Assembly: GCA_002224055.1 (NCBI GenBank)
Contig: AZLU01000176.1
Span: 1-50,614, forward strand
Direction of reading: 5' to 3'
From: Pezizomycotina sp. ARF18
Lineage: Eukaryota; Ascomycota
DNA: 50,614 nt
Position numbers and translations under genes: made by a program
Part shown: positions 34,801 through 46,800 of the stretch, one piece after another
How positions within the stretch are numbered: position 1 is the stretch's first letter
How the letters are laid out: each line of letters opens with the position of its first letter
The notes under the pieces: generated by a model
What the model was told of the DNA's origin: nothing
The model's database searches: none
Seen by the model: the letters and a program-made list of their open reading frames with translations, nothing else

Positions 34801-36561
34801 GCGGTGGAAAGCAACCGCCCAGCAGTGGCCAAAATACTCCTCGACGCCGGCGCAGATACGGCGAAGGGATGGAGCATGTATCAGCGCACCGCGCTTTTAA
34901 TCGCGGCTGACAACGGACAGGACGACATAGTAAAGATGTTAATCGACGCAGGTGCTGATTTAACGTTAGAGATAGCAACGGCCGGACGCCGCTGGGGCTT
35001 GCAGCGTGGCACGGCCGCGGCGAGGGTATTGTTCGGCGCTTGATTAATGCCGGAGCTAACGTCAAGGTTAAGGATAACGAGGGGTGCACCCCCTTATTCG
35101 CGGCTGCGCGGTCCGGGAGTGTTGCTGTTACCAAGTTATTTATCGAGGCAGGTTGCAGCGCGGCGGACGTAGACCGAGGATTTTTCGGCTTCTTCGGTTC
35201 CTCCCCTCTCGATGTCGCGCGTTTAGACGAGCCGCTGTTGACCCTTCTGCTCGAAAACGGTGCTGTGCCGGGCGCAAGCTCGCAAACAAGATACTCGAAT
35301 ACGCGATCAAGGGAGGCCACACCGAGCTTTTGAAAAGCGCCTTGAAGCATGGAGCAGATCCGAGCCTAAAACCAGAATACGGCGACTACCCGCTCCAGGT
35401 CGCTGTCGAAAAAGGTTACGCTGAAATAGCAGAACACCTGCTTGCTCATGGGGCAGATGTCAAGTCGTGGCACATGCCGTACGGCTCGAAAGACTACAGC
35501 CGGGATTCATGTCCGTGGTCGAGCTCATAATGAAGAAAGGTGGCGGTCCTACCTTTGAAAGTGGGCCACTCTTCCTTCGTGCCGCCGGCGCTGGACGTGA
35601 GAATCTGGTCCGCCTGCTTGTCGAACGTGGCTCCGACCGCGGCATGGAAGTTGACTACAACGACAGGGACCACGCCAACGGACCGCATTGTCCTTCGCCG
35701 CGGAGCACGGACAGATCGGTGTCGTGCAGTACCTCCTCCAACGTGGCGCGAACATCGAGGCTAAAGATGCGCACGGCCAAACTGCCCTCTTCCATGCCGT
35801 CGGGAATCTCGACGGGCTCAAAGTCCTGCTGCTATACGGGGCCGACCCCAACGCCCGCGACTCGCAGGGTAGAACGCCCCTCTCCCGCGCGACGGCAAAG
35901 GGTCATAGGGCGGCCGTCAGGATCTTATCCGACAGCGAGCTCCTATCGGAATTGATCCTAAAACCGATCGGGTAAGGTTTAACAAGAAGATCACGATATA
36001 CTGAATTCCGTACGGTTTTTATAAGGAGGATCGAGACTTTCATCTGTACGTCGAGAAAGATCCTCCTAACGAGGGCCACAGCAAGTTGGACGGATGATGA
36101 GAGACTTTGGAAGGATCTTAATCAAGGCTTCCAAAGATTCGAAGGCGCTGGAATGATGAATAGGGGAGACATGTTAGCGATGATCGAGGCAGGCCACAGA
36201 GGAAGAAGGGGAAGGGGGGGAATAGGAACAGTAGCAGCAGCAGCAGCGGCTGAAGCTGTTGTTGATGACGAAGAGAAAGCAGAGGGTGAGACAGGGAACT
36301 CAAGGATGACGATGACGATGATAATGGCGACAATGATGGTAATGGAAATAATGATGGTGATAAGGAGGACGACATCAAAAATAACGACGAGAGGAACGAA
36401 GAAACGAGGAGGAAAACAAAGAGGAGGAGAACCATGAAGAGAGGGAAGACGAAGGGAAGACAGAGCATGACAAAGACGAAGACGAAGAGAAAGACGAGCA
36501 GGAAGATGAGCCGGAAAACAACGATCAAGATGACGACAAGGAGGAGGAGGAGGAGTATTAG
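31836..36561 (+). CDS. HET domain - ankyrin repeat protein with acidic tail, multiple frameshifts
   Basis: From ATG 31836 (MADDPPSVSILS) the reading passes through all three frames. HET motifs are clear: MAVSHVWSDGTG near 32212, WDTICIP near 32337, MQRNYEDATVTVVH near 32391 and SPWFSRGWTAMELA near 32500. A linker (KGFAWCP near 32866) follows, then ankyrin repeats from about 33300 to 35960 (DGNTPLHLAS, MTALHLAAQSGH, WTALHLAAWNSH and many more, perhaps 18-20). After the repeats, YGFYKEDRDFHLYVEK (about 36010) leads into an Asp/Glu-rich tail ending EEEEEY and TAG 36559-36561. The full product would be about 1,570 residues. HET proteins trigger non-self recognition and programmed cell death between incompatible hyphae; ankyrin repeats usually act as sensor modules. 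At least a dozen one-base breaks, mostly in short homopolymers, with no loss of motifs: assembly error or a very young pseudogene. Confidence 0.8.
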
Positions 36562-36594
36562 CGTCATACGTAATATATGGAATATTCTAGACGC

Positions 36595-36597
36595 AAA

Positions 36598-36633
<36 letters not shown>

Positions 36634-36681
36634 AAATAAATAAATAAATAAATAAATAATAAATAAATAAATAAATAAATA

Positions 36682-36712
<31 letters not shown>

Positions 36713-36740
36713 TATTTATTAATTAATTTTATTTATTATT
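36595..36740. repeat. (AAAT)n / (TA)n microsatellite
   Basis: About 145 bp of AAAT tetranucleotide repeats interrupted by AAT units, then about 11 TA dinucleotides and more TAAA units. It starts about 35 bp after the HET-ankyrin stop codon. Confidence 0.9.
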
Positions 36741-36948
36741 TTCGGCGGGTATCGACTTTTTTTTCGTCCTCTACACGAATTCCCCACAGAATTAGCAAAC
36801 AACAATCAGAATAATTTTTTCATTATTAAATTACGTACGAAATAAAAGAATCCTAAATAACTTCGAAACCTCTCAGAGTCGTACAAGCTCGTACATCTTT
36901 TCATCCTTTATCGTCATCCTACAAATCCTCTTCGTCGTAATCTACAAG

Positions 36949-38901
36949 ATGACGTCGTTTGGAGCGGCGGCCAAGGAGCTCAACGCGATGCTCGCCGCAT
37001 CACGACTTTGGAGGAGCAGCTTGCGTTTGCGAACGGAAAGGCGAACCAGGAAGGCGCCAAACTCACCCTCCTTAGCGACACCGTCCTCGCTCTTTCCTCC
37101 GGGGTCGACAAGCAGCAGGAAGGAAACTTGAACTCCGGCAAGAAAGCCATCGAGACGCTCGACTCCGGAACCGCCAAGTACGAGGAACAAGTCGCAGCCC
37201 TCCAGCGCAAGGTCACGGCGTTGTCGTCACGCCTCGACTACCTCGGTTCGGAGTCCAACAAGAAAGATGGCGAGATTGCGTATTTGGTTGCGGAAGTCAC
37301 GACTTTGAGTTCGCGTTTGAAGGAGATCGAAATTGATGTCGAAGCGCTCGAGGACGAGGCCAAGAGTCTCAGGCTCGAGATGGGGCCGGAAGGGAGGAGG
37401 AGAATGTCCACCTCCAGGGTTGAAGGCTCGCGTTGGGAGGATCGAAATGCTCCTCGATCACATCAAACTTGGCGACCGTGGAATCAACTGGGAGAATGTG
37501 AACATCGGCAGGGGCGTTCAGTCTGCGGGAAGTGATGCGGGAATAAGTGCCAGTCTGAAGACGAAGAGGAACTCTTGGAAAGGACGCAGAGTGAACCGAT
37601 TTCTCCCTTTAAGAAACAGATGAGCCGTTCTATCAAGGAGGAAGTCCAGTCGGAATTCGGCAATATTTTTTCGACTCCCCTTGGGAAATCTACTTCGGAA
37701 CCCGGACATGGCGCCTTTAATGAGGTTGAAGCTGCCATGCGCGAGCTTTCCAGCCGCAAGATTAATCCCCGGAGTTCAAGGTCGAAGAAGCGGATACTCC
37801 GGTCAACAGCCCCTCCCGGATTCCCCATCTCTGCTATCTCCGCCGGAAGCGACACCGTCAACTTCATCCTCTCGCCGCCGCCGGCCACCAGAAAGTCAAC
37901 GTCACCAAGGAAGCCTCGACGGTAACTCGAACAACGAACCTGACGTCAGGTGCGACGACGTCAAAGGCGACTTCGGTGATCAGAATTTGCACATCCACGG
38001 CGAAGCGAGGTTCAAGGGCCTTTTGGACCCCTCCGCCCCTCCCTTCCATCCGCAGGTAGAATCTTCAGAAACCTTGAACCGATTAGGAGGAGACTGACTC
38101 CGAGGCGGATATTCGCGACGCGGAATCTGATGGTTATACTGGATACATTGTCGTCGCAGGACCCCGCCGTACGTTAGCAGCGACGCCGATGTTGAGAGGC
38201 TTACCGACGAAGCTGCCGGTTCCCAGGCCGATGCGAAGGAATTCGGAAATTATGATGGTACTCAGGAGAGCTACTGGACACAAAGTCGACATGAACAAAG
38301 AAGGCGGTCACACTACTAAAGAGAACATGCCCGTGGCTATCAATAAGAACCGGTTGCTTCAGCCGTCGACGACTTTTTCATTAACTTCGGCAAAGAAGGT
38401 TTCTCCTTCGACCGTACCCGCCGACACCGACCTCCTGAAAGCGCTCAACCGCCTCCGCCAGCACAACTCAATCACCCGTGCTCCGACGCCGAAAAGTCTA
38501 TGCGCTCGCAGCTCCAAGACGCCATGCTCCTCGACATGGAGTCCAAACATCGAATCCCACCGTCTCGAAAACGAATCCGACGAATCCGTCCTCGAGAGGC
38601 TTCTGGGTGTCGATATGAAGGTCGATAGGGATACTAGGGGGTTTTATAACATCTACGATGTCTTTGAGAGTTTGAGGGATGGGGCAAACCCGAGGAGGTT
38701 TGCGACTAAAGAGGAGATCTCGAAGTATTCGGCGAAGACGGGAGGTTGTTCCCGCTGGGGAAGATCGGGCAGGGAGTCCGTTCATAAGTTGCTTTGTAAA
38801 GCTGGCGGTCACGGCGCTGGTCGAGGAATAGGGGTGGTGGTCGTAATAGGAGGAACCGTGAGCGCTTTGGGAGGGGAGGGGTTGCTCAGAAGAATGAGTA
38901 G
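36949..38901 (+). CDS. Coiled-coil protein with GKEGF-x-FDR motif and RGG-like tail
   Basis: ATG 36949 gives MTSFGAAAKELNAMLA. After a one-base shift a long coiled coil runs to about 37380 (TTLEEQLAFANGK, EEQVAALQRKVTALSSRL, LKEIEIDVEALEDEAKSL). A second helical part (LKARVGRIEMLLDHIKLG) is followed by Ser/Pro-rich sequence. At about 38365 VDDFFINFGKEGFSFDR appears, then ESVLERLLGVD, GFYNIYDVFESL and EEISKYSAKTGG. The end is Gly/Arg-rich (GRGNRGGGRNRRNRERFG) in the frame stopping at TAG 38899-38901. At least seven frame changes, no clear introns except perhaps GTAGAA...CAG near 38055-38070. It is a paralogue of the minus-strand gene at 43886-47693. I do not recognise the family. The RGG-like tail suggests RNA binding (inference only). 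Confidence 0.6.
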
Positions 38902-39029
38902 TCTCTTCTTCGAGTTGGTTCATTATGACGAACAATTTTAAGAATAGTGGGTGTGGGTCCCTTCCATTTTTTTTTATTCCCTTTCCTGATATTTTCTTCT
39001 AGCTCCTGGGATCCGGAATATTTTACTTG

Positions 39030-39056
39030 TTTTTTTTTTTTTTTTTTTTTTTTTTT
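39030..39056 (+). repeat. T27 homopolymer
   Basis: Uninterrupted T run just after the GKEGF gene. Comparable runs occur at 24103-24128 (T), 43856-43882 (A) and 44295-44317 (A). Confidence 0.85.
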
Positions 39057-39639
39057 CATTCCCCTCTTTATCAAAACGAAGAACTGCTTTGCGGAAAGGC
39101 GATGGACATTATTGAACCCTTTTTTTCTGTTGAGAATTGGTGGATGGCTTTTAACTTTGTCTACCTTACTCTTGGGGGAAATGTTTCGGGTTTCTTTTTC
39201 TTTTTTTTTTTTTTTCTATACTTACTCAGTGATCAATAGCGCGACGCGACTCTAGTTTTTCCTTTTCTTTTTTATTCTTTCTTATAGTAAATTTCAATTC
39301 GCAAGCAAGATAATATGTCACAAACAGCTGGATACTTATGTAAATAATCTAGATGGCGACGCCCTACCTTGATAAAAGGACGACTCAGAAATTTTATGAC
39401 GATGAAACGAATCAAACATCAGATCGAGGCTTGGAGCTTTTAAAATGACTGGTGATATACAAGTACGAAAAAGTCCTCAGCTTTAGAGAAAAAACCTGTA
39501 TCAGTTGGTAGGATCGTATTTCGTAACATTTGATCCCCTTCCCTAGCAAGTACGTTCAGGTTCTTTTGTCTCGCGGTCGAAACTGGCATACAACTGCTGT
39601 TTTCCCAATCATTTTTCGGGTTTTTCAGTTCTTGTCACG

Positions 39640-39990
39640 TTTTCCGACGAAGTAGACCCCTTCCCGCTCCCACTGTGGTTCGACGCACGTCTCCCCGCCC
39701 TCTTACTAGTATCAACAAACGCTACGTTCTTCCTAGCCCCGCTACTGCTTCCGGGTCTTTGCTCGCGGGCTTCCTGTGATTCGGCGTCTCCGGCGGCCGC
39801 TTCGGCTTATCCTCCGCTGCCTCTGGGGCTTCGTAGCTTCTAAAATGTCCAGCTGCTCGAACAGAAGCTCGCGGCGGAGCTCTAGGGCTTCGACTCTGGC
39901 TTTAACTCTGGCCTTCTCCCTGGCTTTCTGGCCGGGTTGAGTCCCAGCTCGCCGCCACTTTGGAGAGCTGTTTTAGGTCTTTTAGTAATT
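39640..39990 (-). pseudogene. Fragment of a basic coiled-coil protein
   Basis: On the minus strand DLKQLSKVAASWDSTR, then KARVEALELRRELLFEQLD and a Lys/Arg/Ser-rich end with RKNVAFVDTS and TEKPEK before a stop at about 39628. At least three frame changes and no start codon or N-terminal part. The order (helix with LRRELL, charged region, RKNV-x-F) recalls the gene at 41211-42005 (NRREIL, RNVSFGEE), so it may be a broken relative. No domain recognised. Confidence 0.35.
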
Positions 39991-41210
39991 TTCGACTAGA
40001 ATAGTTCGTCTTCTATTTCGTAGATGGGTGTCATTGTGCGGTGGTTGGGATGGAAGCAGGTATTTCTTTTATTTCGTCAGTGGGTGGGAGACAAAGCACC
40101 AGTATTTACTTAGTAGTGTATGGTTATTAAGGGGAAAATTCTTTGGTTTTTCCGGGATATCCTAGTTCCTTTGTTTTATGATATTTTCAGGGTTTTCTGA
40201 AGAATATTTTGCAAGAAATAAATAAGGCTCAGTCCAGTTACTTTCACCGTGACAGTTCCTTGCTTCTTAGTTCATGAAGTCGAATTAGCATAGACTTGAG
40301 AATCTTGAAGCTGGAAGCCGTAGTGAGAAAAAAAGCTGATACTGGTATAAAAGAAGTTGTGATATGAAGCAATACCATATTCGGGCTTTAATAACACACG
40401 CATCCTGAATCAAGCAAATAAAGAGACCTTTCATTACTTCAATCTCGAACATCAGTTGGATAATTGGTTACTGCAACAGGTCGGAAACAATATATTGCAA
40501 GAAATGCTTAAGGAAGGGACATAGACTTGGGAAACTGGGGACGTACAAACTGGAACTTGGGCAATTAAGATCATTACGACACCAACATAAGATACTTCAA
40601 GGGCGATCAAAAGCTATCTGAAAGACGGAAATAATCTCTATTTTGACATTGCTGATTTTGATTCATAGTATTTTGGTTATTTCACTTTAAAGTTAACTCT
40701 TTCGAGTAGTGTGTGAAAAACTGAAAGATTTGAAATTATTTATTTCTTTTTTGATCGAAAGATGTACACCTCGAGAATCAAGCGTCACTTCAGGCATCCT
40801 CTAACTCCCTCATTCGTCGATGCAGAAGGCCATGAGGTCTTACCTAGTGTAATCTCCGAGTCGGCCACACCTTGTTTGCTCCGTATTCCAGAACTATGGA
40901 AACCATTATCATCACGCGTTGGGATCCCTTCCTGAATCGCATTCTTAGGAGGACCGTTTACAGAACCAAGGCGAAAGCTGGACATCGTCCGTACGCTTTG
41001 AGTTTTATGTTCGCCCGATACGTGTGCATTGCTGATACTCTGGTGTCAACGGCGCATACTTTCTTCACTACGGATTCAAAAGTGGTGTGCGAGCCCTAGT
41101 AGTTCCGCGTATTCTCTCGAGAGTCTATCGGTTGTTTTGAAGGACGCCGTCTATGGACTGGATATACTCGGCTGGTTTTGGTGATTCTTCGGACTGTTGG
41201 CTGTTGGATA
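39991..41210. other. Gene-free stretch
   Basis: No supported coding region on either strand; AT-rich with scattered short frames. Confidence 0.4.
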
Positions 41211-42005
41211 TTAACTCCGCTGGGCGTAGGCGCCGGAGGTGCTGTGGACGTTCTGGTGTTCAGGCGTAGGATGTTCCTGCAGGTTATCCGTGATATTGTG
41301 CTCATTCGGGGAAGCCGAGGCGCCTTCCGCTTCCCCACGGCCTATTTCCCGGCCGGGGTCGCACCCGCCTCGTTGCCGTCACCCGTATCCGCCTCATGGT
41401 CCGATTTTCTGTTGAATCGGTTCCGTCGTCGACCTCACTATCCGTTTCGTCCTCACTATCGGTGCTGCCTTCGCTATCCGACTCGCCCTCGCCCTCCTCT
41501 GCATCCTGATCTGCTTCGCGCTTGCTTCGCCGCTTGCTTCGTTCTCGCTCTCTTCCTCGCCCTCGCTACCCGTCTCGAGGGAGTATATTCCTCATCCGCG
41601 TCCGGGATCATTATGATCTCCACCCTTAATTCCTCGCCAAAGCTAACGTTCCTCACCACCCGCTTCCTCTCCTCTACTGTAATAAGCGTGGACTGTTGGT
41701 TAAATGCAAGCTTCGCAGATTGCTCGCTCTCGCATTTGCGAGCGGTGTTCTGCTCCTCTTCTTCGGGGTCGCAGACTAAGTCTTTTGCGGACTCCTCTGT
41801 TTCTTCTTCCTCCTCTTCCTCCTCTGAATCTGGGTCCGTAGCATATGCCCGAAGCCGTTCGATTTCATCGTCAAGTATTTCCCGCCGGTTCTTCAGGGCC
41901 GTTTTCCTAGCGACTAGTTCTGGTGTTTTGTCTACTCGCGGCTAGATCCTCCATGGTGGCGAGGATCTGCCATAGCTCCTCGTTAAGGGCTTCTAGCGAT
42001 GTCAT
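41211..42005 (-). CDS. Acidic Glu/Ser/Asp-rich coiled-coil protein, frameshifted
   Basis: The start codon at 42005 gives MTSLEALNEELWQILATMED. One base later comes ELVARKTALKNRREILDDEIERL (helical), then an acidic block of eight Glu (41827-41804), then LITVEERKRVVRNVSFGEEL and VEIIMIPDADEEYTPS. More acidic Ser/Glu/Asp-rich sequence is spread over two frames (EGEGESDSEGSTDSEDETD). It ends SGAYAQRS with TAA at 41211-41213. About 265 residues with at least four one-base breaks and no introns. I do not recognise the family. The acidic tracts and the basic RRVARARKRARTK stretch in an overlapping frame suggest a nuclear protein, but this is only a guess. Confidence 0.5.
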
Positions 42006-43851
42006 TGCGATGTATAGCACTAGAAGTAGTAATATCTTTGAGAAGAGATGTGGATCGATATATCGCGTAAATTCCTACCGTGTTTTATTATAGTGGTAAG
42101 TAATACAACTTAAGTTTGAGATGGCGTTAGGAATTGTTGGTCTAGAGTGGTTTACCGTTAAAGGATGCGACGATAAAGTGAGCTAAGACGATTTACTGTC
42201 CTCCGGATGAAGCCCGGAGATATAGTTAAGATATTAAGGAGGGTAGTATTCCATGTTATAAATGATAGAGGAAGAAATACTATGAGTAGATTCAACGTTA
42301 AAAAAAATGGGCTGACGTCTGCGGTATTTCAATCTTGAAGACGATTTCTGTTCTCCGTCTGAAGGGCATTGAATTCGAAGCGGGGATGAGTTGATACAAA
42401 AAAAATAGATCGAGAAAAGGAGAGATATCGATGTCAAGATCCCCTATTTACGAAAAAATATAATCTTCTTTTTCACTATCCTTGATAAAGATATCTTTGG
42501 ATAACTCTAAGCATCGAGCAATAAAATATTCTTATGAAATGTAATTCTGGCTCGTTTCCCTGAGTAAGAACGCGGTAAAATCGAATGCCCTGCTACTTAT
42601 GTATTTCTTATTTCTTCCTTTTTCCGGACTCCTAAAAGGAAAATTGGTTCGTAGTCTCGTGTAACGTCAGTCCCCCTATTTTTTTTTTTTTTTTACTAGA
42701 ACAACATGCACGTGTATCGTTCCGGAAAGTGTAGAATTACCCGTCATAGTGTGAATTCTTTCTCTGGCGTGTTCAAGAACCTTTAAGGCCCTGCTATATG
42801 CTTTGGAGTTATTCAGGTAGTTTTGATCAAGTAAATATTGTTCACTTTAGGTCATTAAAAGAGATGAGAGCTAAAACGTGATGATTGAAGAGAAGCATCA
42901 ATTTTTGTCTCTACTGTTCTTGGGGTCATGATCTTTTGGGTTATGATACATAGAGACGGAGACGGGGTTCTTTTCTCCTTTTAATATAATCTTACTAGAC
43001 TGGATGAATCAGCTTAGATTTCCGAGTCCCTAAAGTTGAACAGGATTTTTTTAAGTCCCCATAGGTTCTTATAGGACCTAGCTCGAAAATTTATCTAGAT
43101 GAAAAGTGCTCTAACTTTTAAAGAGCTCTGTCTCGAGAACAGGTTCCAGCTCCTAAGTCTTGTAAATTTCTAGCTCCAGGGATGGGCTTAGGAAGCATCT
43201 CCGAGTTGTTGCCTGCAAAATATACACTGTAATGTGAAATTAGATAAAGATATATGAGTATTTTTTTTACAGACACTCCGTTTTTTTGGAGGTCCTTTAT
43301 TACATTCGTGACATCTTTTTTCCGGTATACTACGCGACTGTACCTACCAACTACCACTAAAAACTAAAAACAGAAGAATCCAACATACCGAGACACGATG
43401 AAGGATGTAGTAGTAAATAGCTAAAATCTCGTAGTAACCGCATCTAAACCTTTTTGCTCGTCCCCTAGAGTGAAAAAAAAAATAGAAAACCATAAAGAAG
43501 TGAAAAAGCGAGAAACCCATGAAGAGATAGAGAAAAGTAAGAAATGATAAAGTAATAATGAAACGTGAGGAGGTAGAAAGGTAGGAGACAGAGGGTATTG
43601 ACTGTGCCGTTCCTGCTTTTCGTGTTACCTTCGACGTCTCCTCTTGTCCTTTTGAGAGGGGAGGAGGGAGATGTTAGTGAAAAGTAGCGGAGGAAGGGGA
43701 AAAGAGTAAGAAAACCGCTGATGAATAAGATAGAAAAAAGAGAAATCCCGGGAAAGAATTAATCGTAAAAAGAAAAACCCCCAATGATAATAAGAAAAAA
43801 AAACGGAAAAAAGAAACCGTTAGTATGTAATAAAAAAAGCCAAATAGTATA

Positions 43852-43882
<31 letters not shown>

Positions 43883-43885
43883 GAA
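42006..43885. other. Gene-free stretch
   Basis: AT-rich. Contains T runs near 42677-42694 and the A27 run at 43856-43882. No gene recognised. Confidence 0.4.
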
Positions 43886-46800
43886 TTAACACCACCCATC
43901 CCCCTCGGACCATGATACCCCTCAACCCCCTCAAGTAACTCCCACCGTGCCTCTTCTCCTTCTCCTTCTCCCACCCCTTATAAACCTTCAACCTGTTCTT
44001 CTCCGGCTTCTCCGGCGCGTTAACGCCCGGCTTCGTAGCAACACCAACCGGAAGGTTAAACCCATCCTTCTGACCCACGCGTTCGATCTTGCCGTTCTTC
44101 AAGAGTGAAACTCGTCGTAAAGCTTCCTGCTGAGCGCGCGGCCGGACTGCGTGATATAGTGATGGAGCTCGTTGAGGGTGCTGAAGGACTGAGGTTTTCC
44201 GAGGTGGCTGTGGCGGATCGATTCGTTATGTCGAGGAGGTTGTAGAGCGGTCATTCTGTATATGTATATATATATCTATTAGCTTATTGAAAAGAAAAAA
44301 AAAAAAAAAAAAAAAAACCAAAGAGGGATAGGGGGGAAGAAAAAGAATAGATAAGAAGGAAGAAAAGAATGAAAAGGGGGAGGAAGTATTGAAAACGTAC
44401 GTAAGCCTCAATCCCCAACAACCTCTCGATAGTGGTCTTCGCCAGCTCCCCCTTATTCCTATGCCTCGCCACCGCCCTCTCGAGTTCGGCCAAAACAGCC
44501 CTCTGGAACTCCCTCGTCAAAAACACAATCTTCGGATCTTCGCTCCTCTCCTTCCCGACGCCCTCGTACATCCTCTTCCTGTGGAATGTAGCGATGATAT
44601 CGAAGTCCTGACTCCTGTCGAATTTGAACCCTTCCTTCCCGTGACCCAAGAAAAAATCGTCGATGGGCGAGTGCGTCTCGAGATAGTTCCTGCGGCGACT
44701 AAAGCGGTGTCCGTCGACGGTGGGAACGGCCTTTGGAGCGTTTCCGTGGTGTGTGGGAACGTACTGTTACCGCCGGGTTGACGCGGACGCGATGGATTGA
44801 TGGGAGGACGCCGTGTTTGTCTTTCTCGGATTTAATAGTGACGTCATCTCGTCCCACAGGCTCCTCTTCTTGGGCTGGACTTTCGCTGGTTTAGGCTATT
44901 CTCGTCACCAATGTCGACAAGTTCGCCCTCTGGAGTTCCATCACCGACAGCAACAGGATCGGTGTAATTCCTCGGCTTCTGTTGGAATATCCGTGGCGGA
45001 CTTGCGGTGCGGCGGAGTCTTGGGACGCGGAATGGCGACACCGTTGATGATTAGGGAGGTAGACTTCCTCCTCCTCCTCTTCCGATTCTGGTTCGTCTTC
45101 GTCGCCGGAGAAGGCGATTAGGTTTCCCCTCTTGGGTTTGCGCAACAAAGTCTTGATTTTCGGGGTGCTGTTGGCGTTGGCTTCGGTGAGGGTGCCAGGC
45201 TCCTGCTTGATCTTTACCTGCGGAATCAGAACATCGCCGATAGCGGTGGTCTTCATGGCGGTGGACTCGGACTGGCCAATGGAGTCTCGGAGAGGAACCA
45301 AATGGGGAGCATCGACGTCCTTCTCGGGGACAGGAACCAAGTGAGGAGCAACAACAACTTCCTTCTCCTGTTCTCGGACTTCTTCGTGCTGGAGGTAGTC
45401 AAAGAAGTCGCGAACGGGTCCAAATCCTCGAGGTCGATCAAATTCAACTGTGGCCTTTGAATACAGCGTCAAGGTCGACGGAAGACTTAGGTTCTAGAGA
45501 CGAGATTTAAAGATACCAGTACGATGTCAGATATTGAGGAAGAGGTTAGAAAAGTGGGAAGGGAAATACTTACAACCGCAGTAACAAGAGAACGTCGACG
45601 GCTTCTCAGCGACATTGGAAACCTCGTCCTTCTTGGCATTAGAAGTATTATCCTGTAAAAAAAGCGGTCAGCAACACCAACCAAGGAGATACTGGGTTGA
45701 GGTGAGATTGGATACTTACAGCCTTATCAGCGAAGCAGCAGTAGAAGACTCCGAGTTCTACTCGATATCTTCTTGACGATTTCCTTAACGGGGACCTGTG
45801 GAGAAAATGCCGATGTTAGCGCGAATCATGAGTAGGTAACTACAGAGGGAAGAAGGAGAGAAGGAAGAACTTACAGCAACGTAGAAGCCCTGGCGACTTC
45901 CCCGCATTCTCAATATCTTCAATCAAGATAACAACGGGCTTGATCGCCCTGTTCAAGCGTCCTTGGCGACCTTGAGTCAGACTTCTCGGTCTCCTCGGGA
46001 CAACCTTAGAACCTGTCATAAAGCAAGAAACCGTTAGACCCAAGTCTTGCACAGAGTAATAGGAGGAAGAGAAAAGGTATACATACAGATTCGACGCTAG
46101 CCTCAACAGCAGGCTTGAATTCTCAGTGACGACTCTCTTCATAGTGTCAAGATCGATAGCATCGATAGACCTGAGAGATGCAGGCTTGGGGACCTCGGCG
46201 ACTTCAACATCGAGTCGACGGTCTTAGAGGTAGCATCATCAGCGACCTTCTCGACCTCGGAAGTGTTGTCTTGGCCTTGGGCTCCATTTCCTGCGAGAGA
46301 AGTGGAAACGTTAGCGCTTGTATTTAGAAAGAAATGATACGAAGTGGAGTGGATGTACTTACTGTAGCAGCGACGACATGGACTTCGGGGTCTCGAGCTC
46401 CTGGACTTGACGGGGGTCTCGATGTTCTTGGCCTTGACGGAGGTCTGCTCAGGAACCTAGTGAAGGAAAAAAATGTTAGCCGGGGGGGTTTCGGGGTGAT
46501 GCGGAAGTGAAAAAGTGGAAGAGCAAAGTAAGAAACAAAAAGGGATAAGAGGATGTATATTACCTTATCGAGCTGGTGTCCTTAGACTCTTCAATGCGGA
46601 TGACGGGCATGGATTCAACGACTTGAAGATCGTCGTCTTCGTTGCGATCGAGCTGGGCGGCAGCGAGGGCCGCTTCGGTCACGGAGTCGACCTCGGTGAT
46701 GACCTATAAAGTAAATATGTGAGCACAAGGAAGCCTTTGAGTTGAAATGTTTGATTTTTGGACAACGGTGGAATGGAATGGGGAACAACGTACGTCACTG

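Noticed and set aside
34550-35350. 266-codon minus-strand open frame
   Set aside because: It is antisense to the ankyrin repeats, GC-rich and without domain or start context; a shadow of the HET-ankyrin gene.
36118-36567. Minus-strand Leu/Phe/Ser-rich frame resembling a membrane protein
   Set aside because: It is the complement of the acidic GA-rich tail of the HET-ankyrin gene; the hydrophobicity is an artefact.
41178-41945. 255-codon plus-strand open frame, Ser/Arg-rich
   Set aside because: It mirrors the acidic minus-strand gene; Glu/Asp codons read backwards give Ser/Leu/Arg-rich sequence.
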